From the NCBI GenBank assembly GCA_037126765.1, contig JBBCBC010000049.1:248001-312000 (forward strand): a DNA stretch of 64,000 nucleotides, written 5' to 3'. A model generated the notes under the pieces. That model made no database searches, had not been told where the DNA came from, and was given only the letters and a program-made list of their open reading frames with translations. Both the position numbers and the translations under genes were made by a program. The stretch is from Stenogyne calaminthoides (lineage: Eukaryota > Streptophyta > Magnoliopsida > Lamiales > Lamiaceae). This document shows, piece by piece, positions 10,958-23,046 of the stretch (position 1 is the first letter of the stretch; each line of letters starts with the position of its first letter).

Positions 10958-12926
10958 CTTACCATTGCCCTAAGCAACATTGGAGTTTTATTGCTTATGG
11001 CCTTTTGGTCCTCTTCTTTATCTTGCCTACCCTTGGCCTAGAAAAAGAAGACGGACCACTTGCTTCGTCAAACTTGAGTTTTGTACCTTATCATCATTTG
11101 CTTGAGACCAAAAGCTTGCAACAAATTAGGTAGCGAGGCCAAAAATGCTCAAAAACTTTTGGGCGCAGAGTGAAGTACCAAATTCATCCGAGTCTCCGGA
11201 TCATAATATCTTTCGAGAATCTCAAGTTTGTTCGGATGGGCCATCTATTTTGAGGACGTAATCCCTACTACGGTTTTCCTCCACCATTTCAGCGACGTCT
11301 CTCGCGAAGGTGATCCGACGAGTCCCGCGATGTTTTGATGACTTCGTCGGTTGGCTCATCCGATTTTGTGTGTCAAAATCCACTTGTGTTTTTTGTGCGA
11401 TTAGGACAATGCATCATATTTCGTTTCCAAACATTATAGTTTTCTCCGGATAATTGGTGTTCTTTAAGTGTATATAACAAAGGATTAAAAGGTTGCGACA
11501 TGATGAACTCGAATAAACAATAATATGCATAAGCACAAAATTATCACAAAGTTTGATCACATGCATCATATTAAAAATCTCAAAAAAAATATGAACATGA
11601 TCGGCCAAATATCTCAAAAACAGTTTAAATAAGCCACGTGGGGTGGGTCATTATTTAAACACATTCAAGCGAGTTACAAACAAAACGATTAAAACCTTTA
11701 ATATCCAGACAATAGTTGGCTCCCACTTGACCAATATAAAATTGGGACAGGACTTGGGAAGTATATGCATATCAATTTTATACCTAAGTAATAACCATGA
11801 TTAAATCACAGATTACTATTTACGCTTTGATCGAGGCTCGTGGGGAGGGTTATCGTCCGCCACTAGTAATAACCCACAATCATCCGCTTTGGAATTCATT
11901 CATGTGAAATCTATCTTTTGACCGTCTCTGGGGAATTTCTCCAAAAGAATTCACAAATAAATAAATCATGGAGGTCAAAAATTAATTCAATTTTATTATC
12001 CTAATAAAATTGTTAATTAATTATTTAAAACATACTTAGTAATTTTGAAGTTGAGATTTTTCAATTTGGCAACCCTCATGCAAACACATTTAAACACATT
12101 AAATAAAGCATAAGATAGCACAAATAAATCAAGCAAAAAAATGAAAAAATAAACATATTGGGCACAAATTATCCAACTGTCATGGTTTGATTTTTCTTGA
12201 CTTGATCTTGAAGAAACACGTCTCGAATTTCTCTCACTGCTCGTCTCGAAAAATTACTTCATCTCGAACCACCCACGCCCAGCGCCTGTCGAGTGGGATG
12301 ATGCCCGCATCCGGCCCGGCCTTGCTTTAGCTTAGACCTCTCATTGACCTCGGGACGGACCACGACCCGCCCAAGGTTTCCTCAAGAAGCGTCGGCAGAT
12401 CTCGGCAAGCGACAGACAAGTCCGCCACATACAAGACGCGTCCTCGCCCGCGTCCATCCTCCCCTTTGCCGTCTCTCCTTGTATAGATATCTGCCCGTCC
12501 GCTCGGCTTTAGTTCGAGAGCGCCCGACCGTCGCGGCGGCCGTCATCCTCGTCTTGTATTTCGGCCCTGCCTACTTGCGCCACCTACGCCCAGTTACGGA
12601 TTTAATCCTTAATTCTTCATCTCTTTCGTTCCCGATCCGGTTACAATTTATTTACAAAAATAAATAAACCTAGATCTAGACTAGTCTATTACATTGATCA
12701 AATCAAACAAATCTAGTCTACTCGTGGATTTTCTCGCGAGGCAAAAACAAATCCGAATCGAATCGAATTAAAAACCCGCAGTTTATATGCATGCAAAATA
12801 AAACATTAAAATCCATGACAATTGGATACCCTCGCAAAAACAGATCTCTAACAGTTCTACTATCCAATTTCAAATTTAATGTCCACGAATTAAATTACAA
12901 TTTAAAAATTGAGAGTCTTGAACAAA
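10958..12926 (-). pseudogene. copia gag and untranslated leader, decayed
   Basis: By position this should hold gag (about 11900-10960) and the leader between primer site and gag. No continuous frame survives. Around 12240-12660 the composition is strongly GC-rich and unlike the rest of the element; the plus-strand frame there is not gene-like. Confidence 0.4.
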
Positions 12927-12940
12927 GGGCTCGATACGCT
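12927..12940 (-). promoter_or_regulatory. Degraded primer-binding site
   Basis: Reading minus from the 5' LTR edge gives AGCGTATCGAGCCC. The expected site complementary to initiator Met-tRNA is TGGTATCAGAGCC. The match is partial, with an apparent small deletion, but the location is exactly right. Confidence 0.5.
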
Positions 12941-14788
12941 TGTTGGGGAATGAGTTGCACGATCTATTCGGGTGAATATTTAAATACAAATTTAATTCAT
13001 TAATTATTACTTGCATGAATTAATCCTATATTAATTGAAATAATAATTGCAACAACATATCATTCATATAAAAAGCCACGTAAAACCTACGCGATGCGAA
13101 TCTACTAGTTTACGTGAACGCGTTCCCTCTCGGATAGCGTTGGCTTTGGTCGGACGGACTAACCAAAAGGACTTCCCAAGTATTCCTTAGCCCCGCCTTC
13201 GACAATCCGGTGGAAGGATACTGCGAACAATTAACAAAAGGAAAAAATAAACTTTGTTGCACCAACATGGGGATTTGCTAATATTTCCAAAGAAATGGAA
13301 TTGTACTTGGGAATGAACTAATCATCCCCTATTTATAGGAGAGGGGTTGGGCGTTTTTAGTGATATTTCAATGTGGGAAAAAGACTTTTCTTTCTTGGTC
13401 AGAAATCTTGAATATATCCCTTATATTCTTTTTCCCATAATTAAAATATTCCACAAAAATCTCACCTCTTCTATAATAGTGTTATTTTCGAAAAATACAA
13501 TGCTACAAGAATCCAAGATTTGGATCTTCTTGAATTTATGAGATATTCTTGTATTTCAAGAAATACATATCTTCCATAATATATTTTCAAGAAAATCAAG
13601 AAAATCTTTCTTGCCCACTATATTTTCAAAAATTCGAAATTTACTATATAGATAACCAAGTGGGAGATTTCTTGAATTTAATGAGATAATCTTGTATTCC
13701 AAGAATACATATCTTCATTCCATAACAAAATTCAAAGAAAAATCTTTTCTCCTCTTTATCCATAATTTTCAAAAAATTTAGAGGAAATATAAGCAACAAT
13801 ATTTATTTTATTTTAATCACCTTTTCGCTTATTGGACTATATGTTGGGCTACTCAGGGGGCCTTTAGGAGAATTAAGATTGGATCTTCTAATGGATCTTT
13901 GAATATCTAATATTGAGCCACAATATAATTCAAGCCCATAAATATTAATTAATCCCACTACATAATTAATATTGCACCATCCATCTTAACCCATATTACA
14001 GGTCAATATGGCTCCCGGTCATTATTTCCGGGGTTTAAGATTATCTAGCCCATTAATTAATTCAAGCCACCGAAATAGCTTTAGTTAATTAATATATTTT
14101 GTCCTTGGTCGAGGAACGGTTCAACATTATTATCCATCTAGGAAACTAATTCCACTTGCAAGATTTGGTATGATAAAACTTATGAACCTCCCAAGGGGGC
14201 AAATCAAGCAAGCGTACTTGCAATAACGATTCTTCAGATTAAATCTTAGCAATCACATGTGACCAATAATATTGCCCAAGAAAAAGTATTGAATCTCTCC
14301 GATTACGCTACCCATGATAAGTCAAAGCAATAGTTACCAATCCCACGTGATCCTATTTAAGGGGCGAAGGTTAAGAAATAACGAACCACTCGAGGTCTAA
14401 TTCTTCCTTGTTCGATTAGAAGAATTTATCCTCCCAGGGTCCTATTCAACATGATCACCATGCACTAGTGTAATCTCTTGGTCAAGACAAACCCAATCTG
14501 AGCCTTACACCTCAACCTTTCGCGATGGTTGTTCATTTCCATCTAGGTCGTGAATGGCGTACTTTTTAGTTACAAGGGATTATTAATTTAATCTTCGTGA
14601 TCCGGTATCACTAAATTAACTACAATGTAACAATCTGCAATTATTGAACGCTTTATGCAAAGAAATATATATAACATTCAATCATATTTAAAGCATCAGT
14701 GATAAACAATTTATTTCAGTAAATAAGTCTGAAAATTCAGTTTCGATTATACAAAGTAAAAAGCATACTTTTCAGTATAATCCCAACA
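12941..14788 (-). repeat. 5' LTR of the copia element
   Basis: It has the same ends and layout as 5731-7595, with a TATA-like sequence at about 13338-13330 on the minus strand. Long identical AT-rich runs alternate with short patches dense in insertions and deletions. Confidence 0.88.
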
Positions 14789-15194
14789 GAAACAAGGTAA
14801 GAGAACTACGTGGACTTTGATTCTAATCGGATACGTAGGCAACATAATTTTAAGTTTCTAACTTAGAATTTTCTAAGTTTAAAATTTAAAATTATGCCCA
14901 AGCCCTTTTTTTTATCATCTTTTCATTATTTGTAATTTTTTTAATTGTAATTATAAGTTGTACACTTGTATTTGTAGCATTAGCAATTTAGCATGTTACT
15001 TGTAAGTTGTAACTTGTAAGTTGTAAATTGTAAATTGTAATTTTTGTAATGTATTAAATTATTGTTTCATGTAAATTTTTTGAGTTGTTTGTTATTTGTA
15101 ATTTTGTATGTTTAATAACATAAGATTTTGCTTCATCTTCTTTAAATTTACTTCAATTTATTTATTTTTATTTGTATTTTGATAAAAATTAAAA

Positions 15195-15370
15195 AAAAAG
15201 GTTCGAGAACGTGAACCGAACCGAACATTGGAACCAGCTTGGAACTAGAACTGCTGAACCGAACCGAAACGCCGAATCGGGCAGTTAAAGTATTTTACAC
15301 GTTCGATTTTGGATTCCAACGTTTTGGAACCGGGAACGCGTTCGAACGAAACCGCGTTCGAACCGTTTAG
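15195..15370. repeat. hAT subterminal repeats, right arm
   Basis: Repeated GAACCGAACCG, GGAACC and CGTTCGAA words mirror the left arm array, immediately inside the right terminal GGCAACTCTA. The adjacent left part of this arm (14789-15194) is AT-rich and non-coding. Confidence 0.8.
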
Positions 15371-15387
15371 GCAACTCTAAAAACCCC

Positions 15388-16710
15388 TCGTGAAATTAAA
15401 CATAGAATAGAAAAAAAATAAATTAAATGAACTCGAGTTCACGATAATTTTTTAATATTATTATTATATAAAAAATTATTATCGTTATATATAAAAATTA
15501 TTATTAATAAAATAAATATTTTTTAAATAATAATAATTTTTATGCATATAAATAAATAGAAAACTAATAATAGTTAGAGCAGTAAATGTATCTTACACAA
15601 AACAGAAAAAATATTTATTAATTAATTATTGTTCGAGCATCAACACGGTTGCTACACGTATGTCACACAGACATGTCGCAATTATTTCCAACTAATTTCA
15701 CTTATAAAAAAATTAACATCCCTAGTTCATTTGGATAATAGTTGGAAATTACCCAAACTAATAAATTGATACACACGACAAACTTGTAATTAGTTTTAGT
15801 TAAGCATTGAATCCATATATACGCATTGTGCAATTATAATATATTTTAAATCAATGTAACTTATTATATTGAAAAATACAATTTAGTTTATATTAAATCG
15901 CGGTAATTATTAATATAAAAAATAATTGCACAATTTAATATAAATAAATTATATTTTTAATATAATAATTTGCATAATTTTAAAATCGTTATGAATCTTG
16001 ATTAACTTAAATGAATGTGAGACTCACTTATTAATTTTTAATATTATCAAAATATTATTGGCCTATATTCCTTCTTGGTGTTAATATGTAAGAATTGGGC
16101 TAACCCAATGTGAATTTAAATAATTTTATCTTTCTAAAGTTAAAAAGGAGGGTGGTTCGGAGAAACTCGACGGAAGCCAGAATTTTTGAAAAGTTATTAT
16201 ATACTACTACAATTAACTAGCGAATCTTAAAAGGACGCGCTAAAATAGTTAGGGTGTTGCAATATTTTAGTGTAAAAATTATATAATACTGAATTACTAC
16301 ATACACCACAAACTTGCCCTCAATACTGAATTACTACATATGACTCATTTTGTAGTATTTAATATTATAATTTATAAGTATATACTTCTATAATATTTTG
16401 TGTATACCCATGTGTTACGATGTGAAAGAACCATGTGTTACTCTATAAATCTCCATGGGTTACTTTATGTTTAATAAGTGTTATATATGATATGCATAAT
16501 TTTACTATACTTGACACATACTTATTCATGTAATAATATGGAAAAATTCATAAGGTAATACACTTGGTCTGCGTGTTTCTGTTTGCTAGGGAAGGACCGA
16601 CATATTTTGATTACTTTGAGGCAAAAACTCAGGACTTAACCCACAAATTTACAAAGTGTCTTAATTAAACGTATTGTATGAGCATTATGTGTTAACAGTT
16701 AATCATAGTA
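15388..16710. other. AT-rich intergenic DNA
   Basis: It contains long A/T tracts with several partly self-complementary stretches (15440-15560) and a twice-repeated CTGAATTACTACATA word near 16290 and 16330. No gene is supported. Confidence 0.5.
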
Positions 16711-16999
16711 CAACTCTATCCTAATTTTGATTGTGACACTTTTCCTTAAATAGTCGTCACAATTTTGTTTTATTATTTTTTTAAAAAGAAATAAAATAAC
16801 TTTTAATACTATTATTTCCGTCAAAAAAAATTATTATTTTTCTCTCAACCAAATCCACTTTTAAACCATTTAATATTATTATTTCCAACAAACCCACTTT
16901 ACCCACTTTTACACCATTTAATACTAATATCTCTTTACTTTTTTTTCTTAATTTTCGGTCTACAAAGAATTGGATAATTAAAAATAGGAAGGAGGGGAG
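16711..16999. mobile_element. Stowaway-like MITE
   Basis: TA flanks (16709-16710, 17000-17001). The left arm has CTATCCTAATTTTGATTG and the right arm reads as its complement, ending GGAAGGAGGGGAG. Inner words (ACCATTTAATACTA, CCACTTTACC) are shared with the MITEs at 448, 17643 and 54162. Confidence 0.75.
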
Positions 17000-17228
17000 T
17001 AGTACATACTCATATATCAATATAATAATACAAACATGCGTGTGTGTTTTTTCCTATTGGATAGGAGCGTACGTGTCATTTTTTCACTTTAACATTACCA
17101 TTTTTTTTGAGTTTTAAGTTAATAGGCGGAATTGTCCGGAATTAATCTTTAGTAATAAACGGGTATGAACAAAATTCTCATTGATCAACTATTTGATTAA
17201 ATGGAGCCCACACTCGCGTAATGAGATA

Positions 17229-17431
17229 CTCCTCCATCGCGGGATGATTACAACACCCAATTTGAACCTTGGCAAACCGAAAAAATGGATAAAAGTGGGT
17301 TTGAAAGGAATAAAATAAAGGGTGTTGTGAAACAGATAATATTATATTTGTTTCAATTTTGAAAGTGTTGCGAAGAATGTTGGGGACGTCTCCAATAAGA
17401 CATGTTCTTGTTAATGTTGGGACGGAGAGAG
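17229..17431. mobile_element. Stowaway-like MITE
   Basis: The left end CTCCTCCATCGCGGGATG and the right end GGGACGGAGAGAG are inverted, with TA on both sides (17227-17228, 17432-17433). About 200 bp, non-coding. Confidence 0.75.
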
Positions 17432-17642
17432 TATATAAAATTGTCTCGCAAGTCTTTATCTTATTTATTTGATCGATTTTTATTTTTCACAAATTCTCCT
17501 ATGAATAAATTTCATAGAATGAAATTGGACTCATTCAGTAATAACATAACATTCTTTCAATAATATTACTAATTTTATAAATTAATACCATAATATTTTA
17601 CACACATAAAACATAACGAACTATTTATGGTATTAGTTAATA

Positions 17643-17968
17643 TTCCATCCGTCCTAATTTAAATTTACCAATTTTAAAAATAGGTGTCTAATTTGAGATT
17701 TAGTCATTTCCTAAAAAGAAAATAAAGAACTTTCTTTACAAAACAATCACTTCAAAACAACGTTTATTTACATCACATGTCACTTCACCACACACACTAA
17801 ATCCACTTTACATCATTTAATACTAATAAACAATACATTTTTTAAAGTTGAATTAATATTCATACCCCTCCACCAAATCCACTTTATACAATTTAATACT
17901 ATTATTTTTCACTTTTCTTAAACTCCGTATCTACAGTAATTTAATAATCAAAATTATGACGGAGGGAG
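17643..17968. mobile_element. Stowaway-like MITE
   Basis: The left arm begins with TTCCATCCGTCCTAATTT after TA. The right arm ends ATTATGACGGAGGGAG before TA (17969-17970). It contains two versions of the ACTTTACA-CATTTAATACTA block, suggesting an internal duplication, and belongs to the 448/16711/54162 family. Confidence 0.75.
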
Positions 17969-17970
17969 TA

Positions 17971-18539
17971 CATGTAATTAGACTTTTTGTTGTTTTTTTT
18001 CCTTGGTTTTATCTATATAAGCAGTATAATAACTAGTACTACATACAACTATGCATGTGTAATACAATAAATATATCGTTATCATTTGTCAAATATGTGT
18101 ATGTATTTAAATACACCTTTGTCCAGATGAATAATGGCTAATATTTAAATGAGACGACATATCCTATATTGTATTTTCACATCTATTATATATAATTTAT
18201 ATACTTATGATATTAGAAAAGAATTGTATATGCCAGAAGATCCAACAAGAAATTATTTTATTTCACTTTTCAGTTTTTATTATAATTATTTTGATATAGA
18301 TGTAATATTTATTACTAGCATGAAATTAGTACCATACCCCACCATGAGTGCTAAATAATTTGTGGTAGGACCCCCAGCAGCTGGAATTGATTGGATTTGC
18401 CTGTTTAATATTGGTCACATCTTTTCTTTATAAATACACTTAGGTCCGTTTTGGTTTTTGATGATTGGGATAAAACAGAATTATATGATTTTAATCCCAA
18501 CTAATTTATCGTTTAGTTTGAATTGAGGGTCCATGATAT
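17971..18539. other. AT-rich intergenic DNA
   Basis: No supported gene. A GTCCGTTTTGGTTTTTGATG word near 18448 resembles a PIF- or hAT-type MITE end, but no partner end was found. Confidence 0.4.
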
Positions 18540-19460
18540 ACTTCAAATTTCGGATACAAAATGCATTAAATCCCTCCATGGAGGAATATGTCAATCGTGT
18601 TAATGTTATCGCCCCAAAAGACAATCTATCAGTAGCGACATAATACTTTCGATGATATTCATTTTGATTTAATGTTATTGTTCACTTAATATTAATGTAT
18701 GGCAATACACTTGTTTAAATATTATATTTGATTGTTTGCATTTATTCATACAAGTGTTCCCATTTAGTCATTCTTTGTCCATTGAGGTTGTGAGAACTCG
18801 GATGACTTAAGCATGATTCTCAAATAGCTCCGATCAAGAATCATCAAGAATGGGATATTGATGATGCAATGGAGATTGGTGTGCGATATGCATCATGTTG
18901 GGATATTTTAGTTTTGATGAATTATGCTTAAAACATTATCAACTTGTGTTATCAGTTTAATTTACGATAATGTTTCGAGGGGAACGAGGGAACAAGTTGA
19001 GGGGGAACTCACAAAAATCGTAAGAAGATGATCGAGATCGACGAGGTCACCGAGATTTAGACCGACCAAGATCGATGAGTAAGATGAGTTCGAGTTAACC
19101 GATGAGTCAGGCAAAATCGTAAGAGAAGAAACGATGGCCACCGATCAAGACCAAAAAAGATAAGTTGATCAAGAGGAAGGATGATGACCGACGAGATCGA
19201 CGTGATTGAGATCGATGTGCTAAACTCGATGCAGATGACCCGATGCTATCCCGATATGTTGACTGAAGATGGGCCGATCCGACTACCGAAATGATCGGAC
19301 TGCATAAGAAGAAATCGATAGCTTTGAGCCGGGTGACTGAGGGTCAAGTGAGTAAAAGTGACCCGAGGTCGATGTCCGGGTCGAGAGAGCCAACTCAGAA
19401 GTTTCGAAAGTCAAGATGTCTGATCGCATAAGGTCCGCCAAGAGAAGTCTGCTTGGAATC

Positions 19461-19660
19461 AAGAATCCCGAGACTCAAGAATCACAAGACTCGAGAAACC
19501 TCAAGACTCGGAGAAACCTCAAGACTCAAGAAGAACTCAAGACTCAGAGAAATCAAGACTCGGAAGAAACTCAAGACTCAGAGAAACCTCAAGACTATAA
19601 GAATCTCAAGACTCGAGAGAAACTCAAGACTCGGAGAAACACAAGACTCAGAAGATCCTG
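19461..19660 (+). repeat. CAAGACTCGGAGAAACT tandem repeat
   Basis: Roughly fifteen degenerate copies of a 12-18 base unit built on CAAGACTC plus AGAAAC inside the solo LTR. The two overlapping 74-81 codon frames here are low-complexity products of the repeat, not genes. Confidence 0.85.
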
Positions 19661-19746
19661 AAGAATATAGTCGTTAGATTCAGCTGACGTGGACCAATGA
19701 GAGGAAGACAACCAACCCGAAAAAGTCGGAACTTACATAATAGTAT

Positions 19747-19798
19747 GGATTTGAATGTGATTCTTCCAACGGTAACATTCAAATCCACACTATAAATA
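19747..19798 (+). promoter_or_regulatory. Inverted repeat plus TATA box in the solo LTR
   Basis: GGATTTGAATGT (19747-19758) and its exact complement ACATTCAAATCC (19775-19786) form a 12-bp inverted repeat with a 16-base spacer. TATAAATA follows at 19791-19798. This is probably the LTR promoter. Confidence 0.65.
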
Positions 19799-21839
19799 CA
19801 AGATCTTCCATCAAATTAAGTGTGGAGAATGTGGAAAATGCTATGTAGCCAAGAGCCATATACTCAAGCATTCCCACCATAGAACACAAATCAGAGATAC
19901 AAATACATCCATGAGTGTTCTAAAACTCAATCTAAGCAACCCACGATATATCTTAAGCTTAGAGAGATTTTCCCAACCTTAGCATAAAGGTTAAACCATT
20001 GTACGGGAAAATCTCAACCTAGTTGGAGACACCAACCAAACCCAAACCCTCTTGTTAGGTAGTTTGTGTGTGATTGTTGGAGTTGTAAAGAGTTAGTAAG
20101 TTTAACAGCTTAGTCACCCGAAAACTCTAGAGAATAAGTGAGTAAACTTTGTTTTTAAACCCCGATAAAAGCTTCAGGTAGGCAATCCCGTGGAGAGGGG
20201 TGACAAGTCGCAGTCCCGAGAGGATGATAAGTCCAGCTTGAGTGAGAGCTGTTTAAATATCTCGTAGGCAATCCCGTGGAGGAGATAATTCCCGCTTGAA
20301 GGAATTTCCTAGGAATGCGAGAGAGATGTAGGAGCTTCAGTCTCCGAACCACTATATCTTTGTTGTGTTTTATTGCTTTTATGTTCTTACTTGTCATATG
20401 CATTCAATTATAAGTAAAAACACAACACATGGGCTTAAACGCAAAAATTTGGAATCACCACCTTCACCCCTCGCTTTTATATGCATTACATGTTTTTTCC
20501 AGATTTCACGGGTTTGACCCAGACCAACACATCGTGCTTTAGAGAGTGTAGTAAGATTCACTTACTACAGATACTAGGTATCTCATGATGGATGCAATAA
20601 ATACCTTAGAGGGTATTGATATACCCATTCAAAAACCGCTTGATGTAGTTCCACTATATGTGTCTACGGTGTCTCTTGTTAGTGGAGCGGCGAGATACTC
20701 CTTTGACTTTGAGGTCAATACGCACCACGCTTGCACCCCTTCCATGTGTAGATATGGCTTGATTAGGGTCATCACGGCGTATGTGCATAATAGTCGAGCC
20801 AAGAATAAAGATTCCTTCCTCAAAGTGGATTTAGAGAGAATACTCATCTTCCCGTCATAATGGATCTAAGTCATCGGTCAATGAACGCCAACTTAGATTT
20901 TAAGTGTGATGATGATCAATCGCTGATTAGAGACAATATGATTAAGTTATTTGAATAGTAATTTCATCATGTTCAAAACTTAATCGAAAGTATTCGCGAA
21001 TGAAAGAAAGAAATCGTGATAGCCCATATTTCAAGCATATAAGTAAATAAGTTTTATCGCGAATGTACCTCATATATTGAGAATGTCCGATTTATTGTCT
21101 ATGGTTCAATTAAGAGCGTTAGTTTGACTAATCGCACGATATATATGAGGTCTATAGGTCACACAACAAGAAATAGCTTGTTTACTAATTATAGTTGGTT
21201 GATTAAATATTATATTGATATTGATATTTGATTTATAGGAGAATATAATAATAATTATATTTAGAATTAATTATTATTACTATTTAATTAAATTAGATTT
21301 AATTAAATAGAATTCCAATAATAATATATGGAGTATTATTATTATAGGATTCAATACATATGAATCAAATTCAGAGAGATTTGATATACATGGAATTAAA
21401 TTAAATGAGATTTTATATGTGGGAAATAAATCTATTATTAGGATCATTCCAATAAAGGTTAGTTAAGATTTAAAATCGAAAGATCTCCTATATATACGAA
21501 TTCTTAATTATAATAACACGAGTTCATATTTTCTCCATAAATCTCTAAGTTAGAATTTTCCAAGCAAATTCATCTCAAGATTCAAACGACAGATCCAAAT
21601 TATTAAAAGACATTATGATATTATAGTTGAGAATTCATGCAAGTCATTGTAGAATTATGTTTACATTTACCGTATTTAATTATGAACTAATTGTTCGATT
21701 TGTTAGTTTTAGTTTATTTTTCATTACATGATATATTACGTGTTCGTCTTTCTAAATTCAAATGTATCGAGCGGACTCTTGAATTAATTGCAAATTGAAT
21801 AGATTTTAAATAATTTGAATTTTTTATTTAAAACTGGGT

Positions 21840-22235
21840 GGCTGATCGCGTTGACCAAACCGCACCACGTATGTATTTTGATAGTTGATGGTATGCTTAT
21901 TAGATAAACACACCCCCTTTTTGTTTTGTACTGGTTCGTCTTCTTCAAGGCAAACCGCTTGGGTTTTCTGGGAAAAATCGCCGCCGCTCCTTCCTCCATG
22001 ATGCCCGCAACCCGGCTCCGCGGGCGACCCGACGGCGCTCGAGTAACAACCTTGAGCCGCAACTCGCGTCGGTCGCGCAAGCCCGCGCCGCCGCATCGGC
22101 GGATTAGATCCGTGGCTGCGCGTCCGCCTCCTGCCGCGATTCGCCGCTGCACTCCCTATTTTTCGACTCGTCTTGGTCGCGGTCATTCACATCTCGTGAT
22201 GACGAGGAATCAGAAAACCAAGATTCGATAAATAT
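21840..22235. other. GC-rich patch with gene-end character
   Basis: A sharply bounded GC-rich island within AT-rich DNA, with overlapping arginine- and proline-rich open frames on both strands (plus 21926-22231, minus 22186-21824). None shows a known domain. The plus-strand CTTCTTCAAGG...GGAAAAATCGCCGCCGC sequence looks like the start of a plant gene, so this may be a captured or broken gene fragment. No splice structure or continuation is visible. Confidence 0.3.
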
Positions 22236-22493
22236 ATTTCTCAAATAGCAAATTAAATAATTTTTATTTGAGAACGGACAGTAAAAAGGGAAGAATAAAA
22301 GAAAAATACGTAAAGCCGGGCGCCATTAAAATATATGAAGACACGTAGCAATGTTGTCGGACACCGTTGAAGTTTTACCTGGTACCGAAAGGAAACTGGC
22401 CAAGTGACTGGCCAAATTTACGCAATCCACTCTTTTCATAAGTAATAGATTCATATCTTTCATGAATCTAACAGTTTTTAGTATTTATTCTTG

Positions 22494-23046
22494 GTGGTTA
22501 TACACCAAAATTTATTATATTATATTTTTTGATTGCATCATGAATTCATGATATTTGAATTCACAACAGGGATAAAAATAAAACGAAAACTTTTAAAAAA
22601 TTATAATAAATTTTTGTCAACCGATTACCGACAAATTACTAACAAATTTTACCAATGGATTGCTGACAGATGTATTTACCAACGGACTACCGATAAATTA
22701 CTAACAAATATTACCGATAGATTGCCGACAGACATCTTGATAGAATTTATTAACATTTTACCCAAATTATTGACGGATTAACACATCAAGTTACAAATCT
22801 AGATATTGTTTACTAACCATTTTATCGACATGTTATAAAAATGGATTTATCGTGATTCGCATTTTTCAAGATATCCATCGATAATCCGTCAATAATACTA
22901 CCGCATTAACACACCGCATTGGTAAATTTACTAACGGCGTAAATCGATGAAAAAATCAATCGATAATCCATTGGTAAATGCTATTATTTTTAATATCGAC
23001 GAATCATTTTTCGCAAAAAAACAAAAATTTTGTAATGTATAACCAC
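22494..23046. mobile_element. 553-bp inverted-repeat element, family unclear
   Basis: GTGGTTATACA followed by AAAATTT at the left end is mirrored by AAAATTTTGTAATG plus TATAACCAC at the right. The 3-base flanks are ttg (22491-22493) and ttg (23047-23049). The interior is filled with variants of ACCGATAAATTACTAACAAA and CCGACAG in both orientations, a pattern seen in subterminal repeats of non-autonomous CACTA-type elements. A 3-bp duplication also fits CACTA, but the ends do not begin CACTA, so the assignment is tentative. No protein is encoded. Confidence 0.55.

Larger units (their letters stand above)
5731..14788 (-). mobile_element. Ty1/copia retrotransposon, Angela/BARE-like, decayed
   Basis: Two related LTRs (1865 and 1848 bp, both with TGTTGG...CCAACA ends) flank a 5.3 kb interior. 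Orientation is minus: a polypurine tract (AAGTGGGAGAT) abuts the LTR at 7595, and a degraded initiator-methionine-tRNA primer site abuts the LTR at 12941. Minus-strand remnants appear in copia order: gag, protease (10957-10736), GAG-pre-integrase (10269-10075), integrase (9885-9634), reverse transcriptase (about 9400-8200) and RNase H (7921-7706). LTR length and protein words suggest the Angela/BARE branch; this lineage call is inference. Flanking 5-mers (ccatc, gaaac) do not match, so a target duplication is not visible. It interrupts the hAT element and is therefore younger than it. Confidence 0.88.
5080..15379. mobile_element. Non-autonomous hAT element, split by a copia insertion
   Basis: The left end TAGAGTTGCC (5080-5089) is matched exactly by the inverted right end GGCAACTCTA (15370-15379). 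Flanking 8-mers are aacacccc (5072-5079) and aaaacccc (15380-15387), one mismatch, which fits the 8-bp duplication made by hAT transposases. Both ends carry dense subterminal arrays of GAACCG/AACCGG words. Without the inserted copia element the unit would be about 1242 bp. That is too short for a full hAT transposase, so it is a deletion derivative. A promoter-like TATAAATA remains near the left end. Confidence 0.88.
18896..20529. mobile_element. Solo LTR
   Basis: It begins TGTTGGGATATTTTAG and ends GACCCAGACCAACA, with flanking 5-mers catca (18891-18895) and catcg (20530-20534), a target duplication with one mismatch. There is no primer site, polypurine tract or coding interior, and no second LTR nearby. 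That is what remains after recombination between two LTRs. Length (1634 bp) and TGTTGG/CCAACA ends fit copia elements with long LTRs, such as the SIRE type; that lineage call is a guess. It contains a TATA box at 19791 and a short-period tandem repeat. Confidence 0.75.
18540..21780. mobile_element. Old LTR-like retroelement sequence hosting a solo LTR
   Basis: Sequence on both sides of the solo LTR (18540-18895 and 20530-21780) reads as one continuous moderately repetitive block, with AT-rich tracts near 21220-21440 and regulatory-looking TA-rich stretches. It resembles the LTR and leader of a plant copia element. Neither end nor an internal gene could be fixed. The 91-codon frame at 20585-20860 has no recognisable domain. 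Confidence 0.35.

Noticed and set aside
12344..12667. 107-codon plus-strand frame in GC-rich DNA
   Set aside because: Antisense to the copia leader/gag region, low complexity, no domain.
5726..14793. Target duplication for the Angela-like copia element
   Set aside because: Flanking 5-mers ccatc and gaaac do not match; I could not justify any shifted boundary.
19416..19677. Two overlapping frames with repeated KTQ/LKTR words
   Set aside because: Direct translation of the CAAGACTC tandem repeat in the solo LTR.
22533..22781. 82-codon plus-strand frame
   Set aside because: Composed of repeat words of the 553-bp inverted-repeat element.
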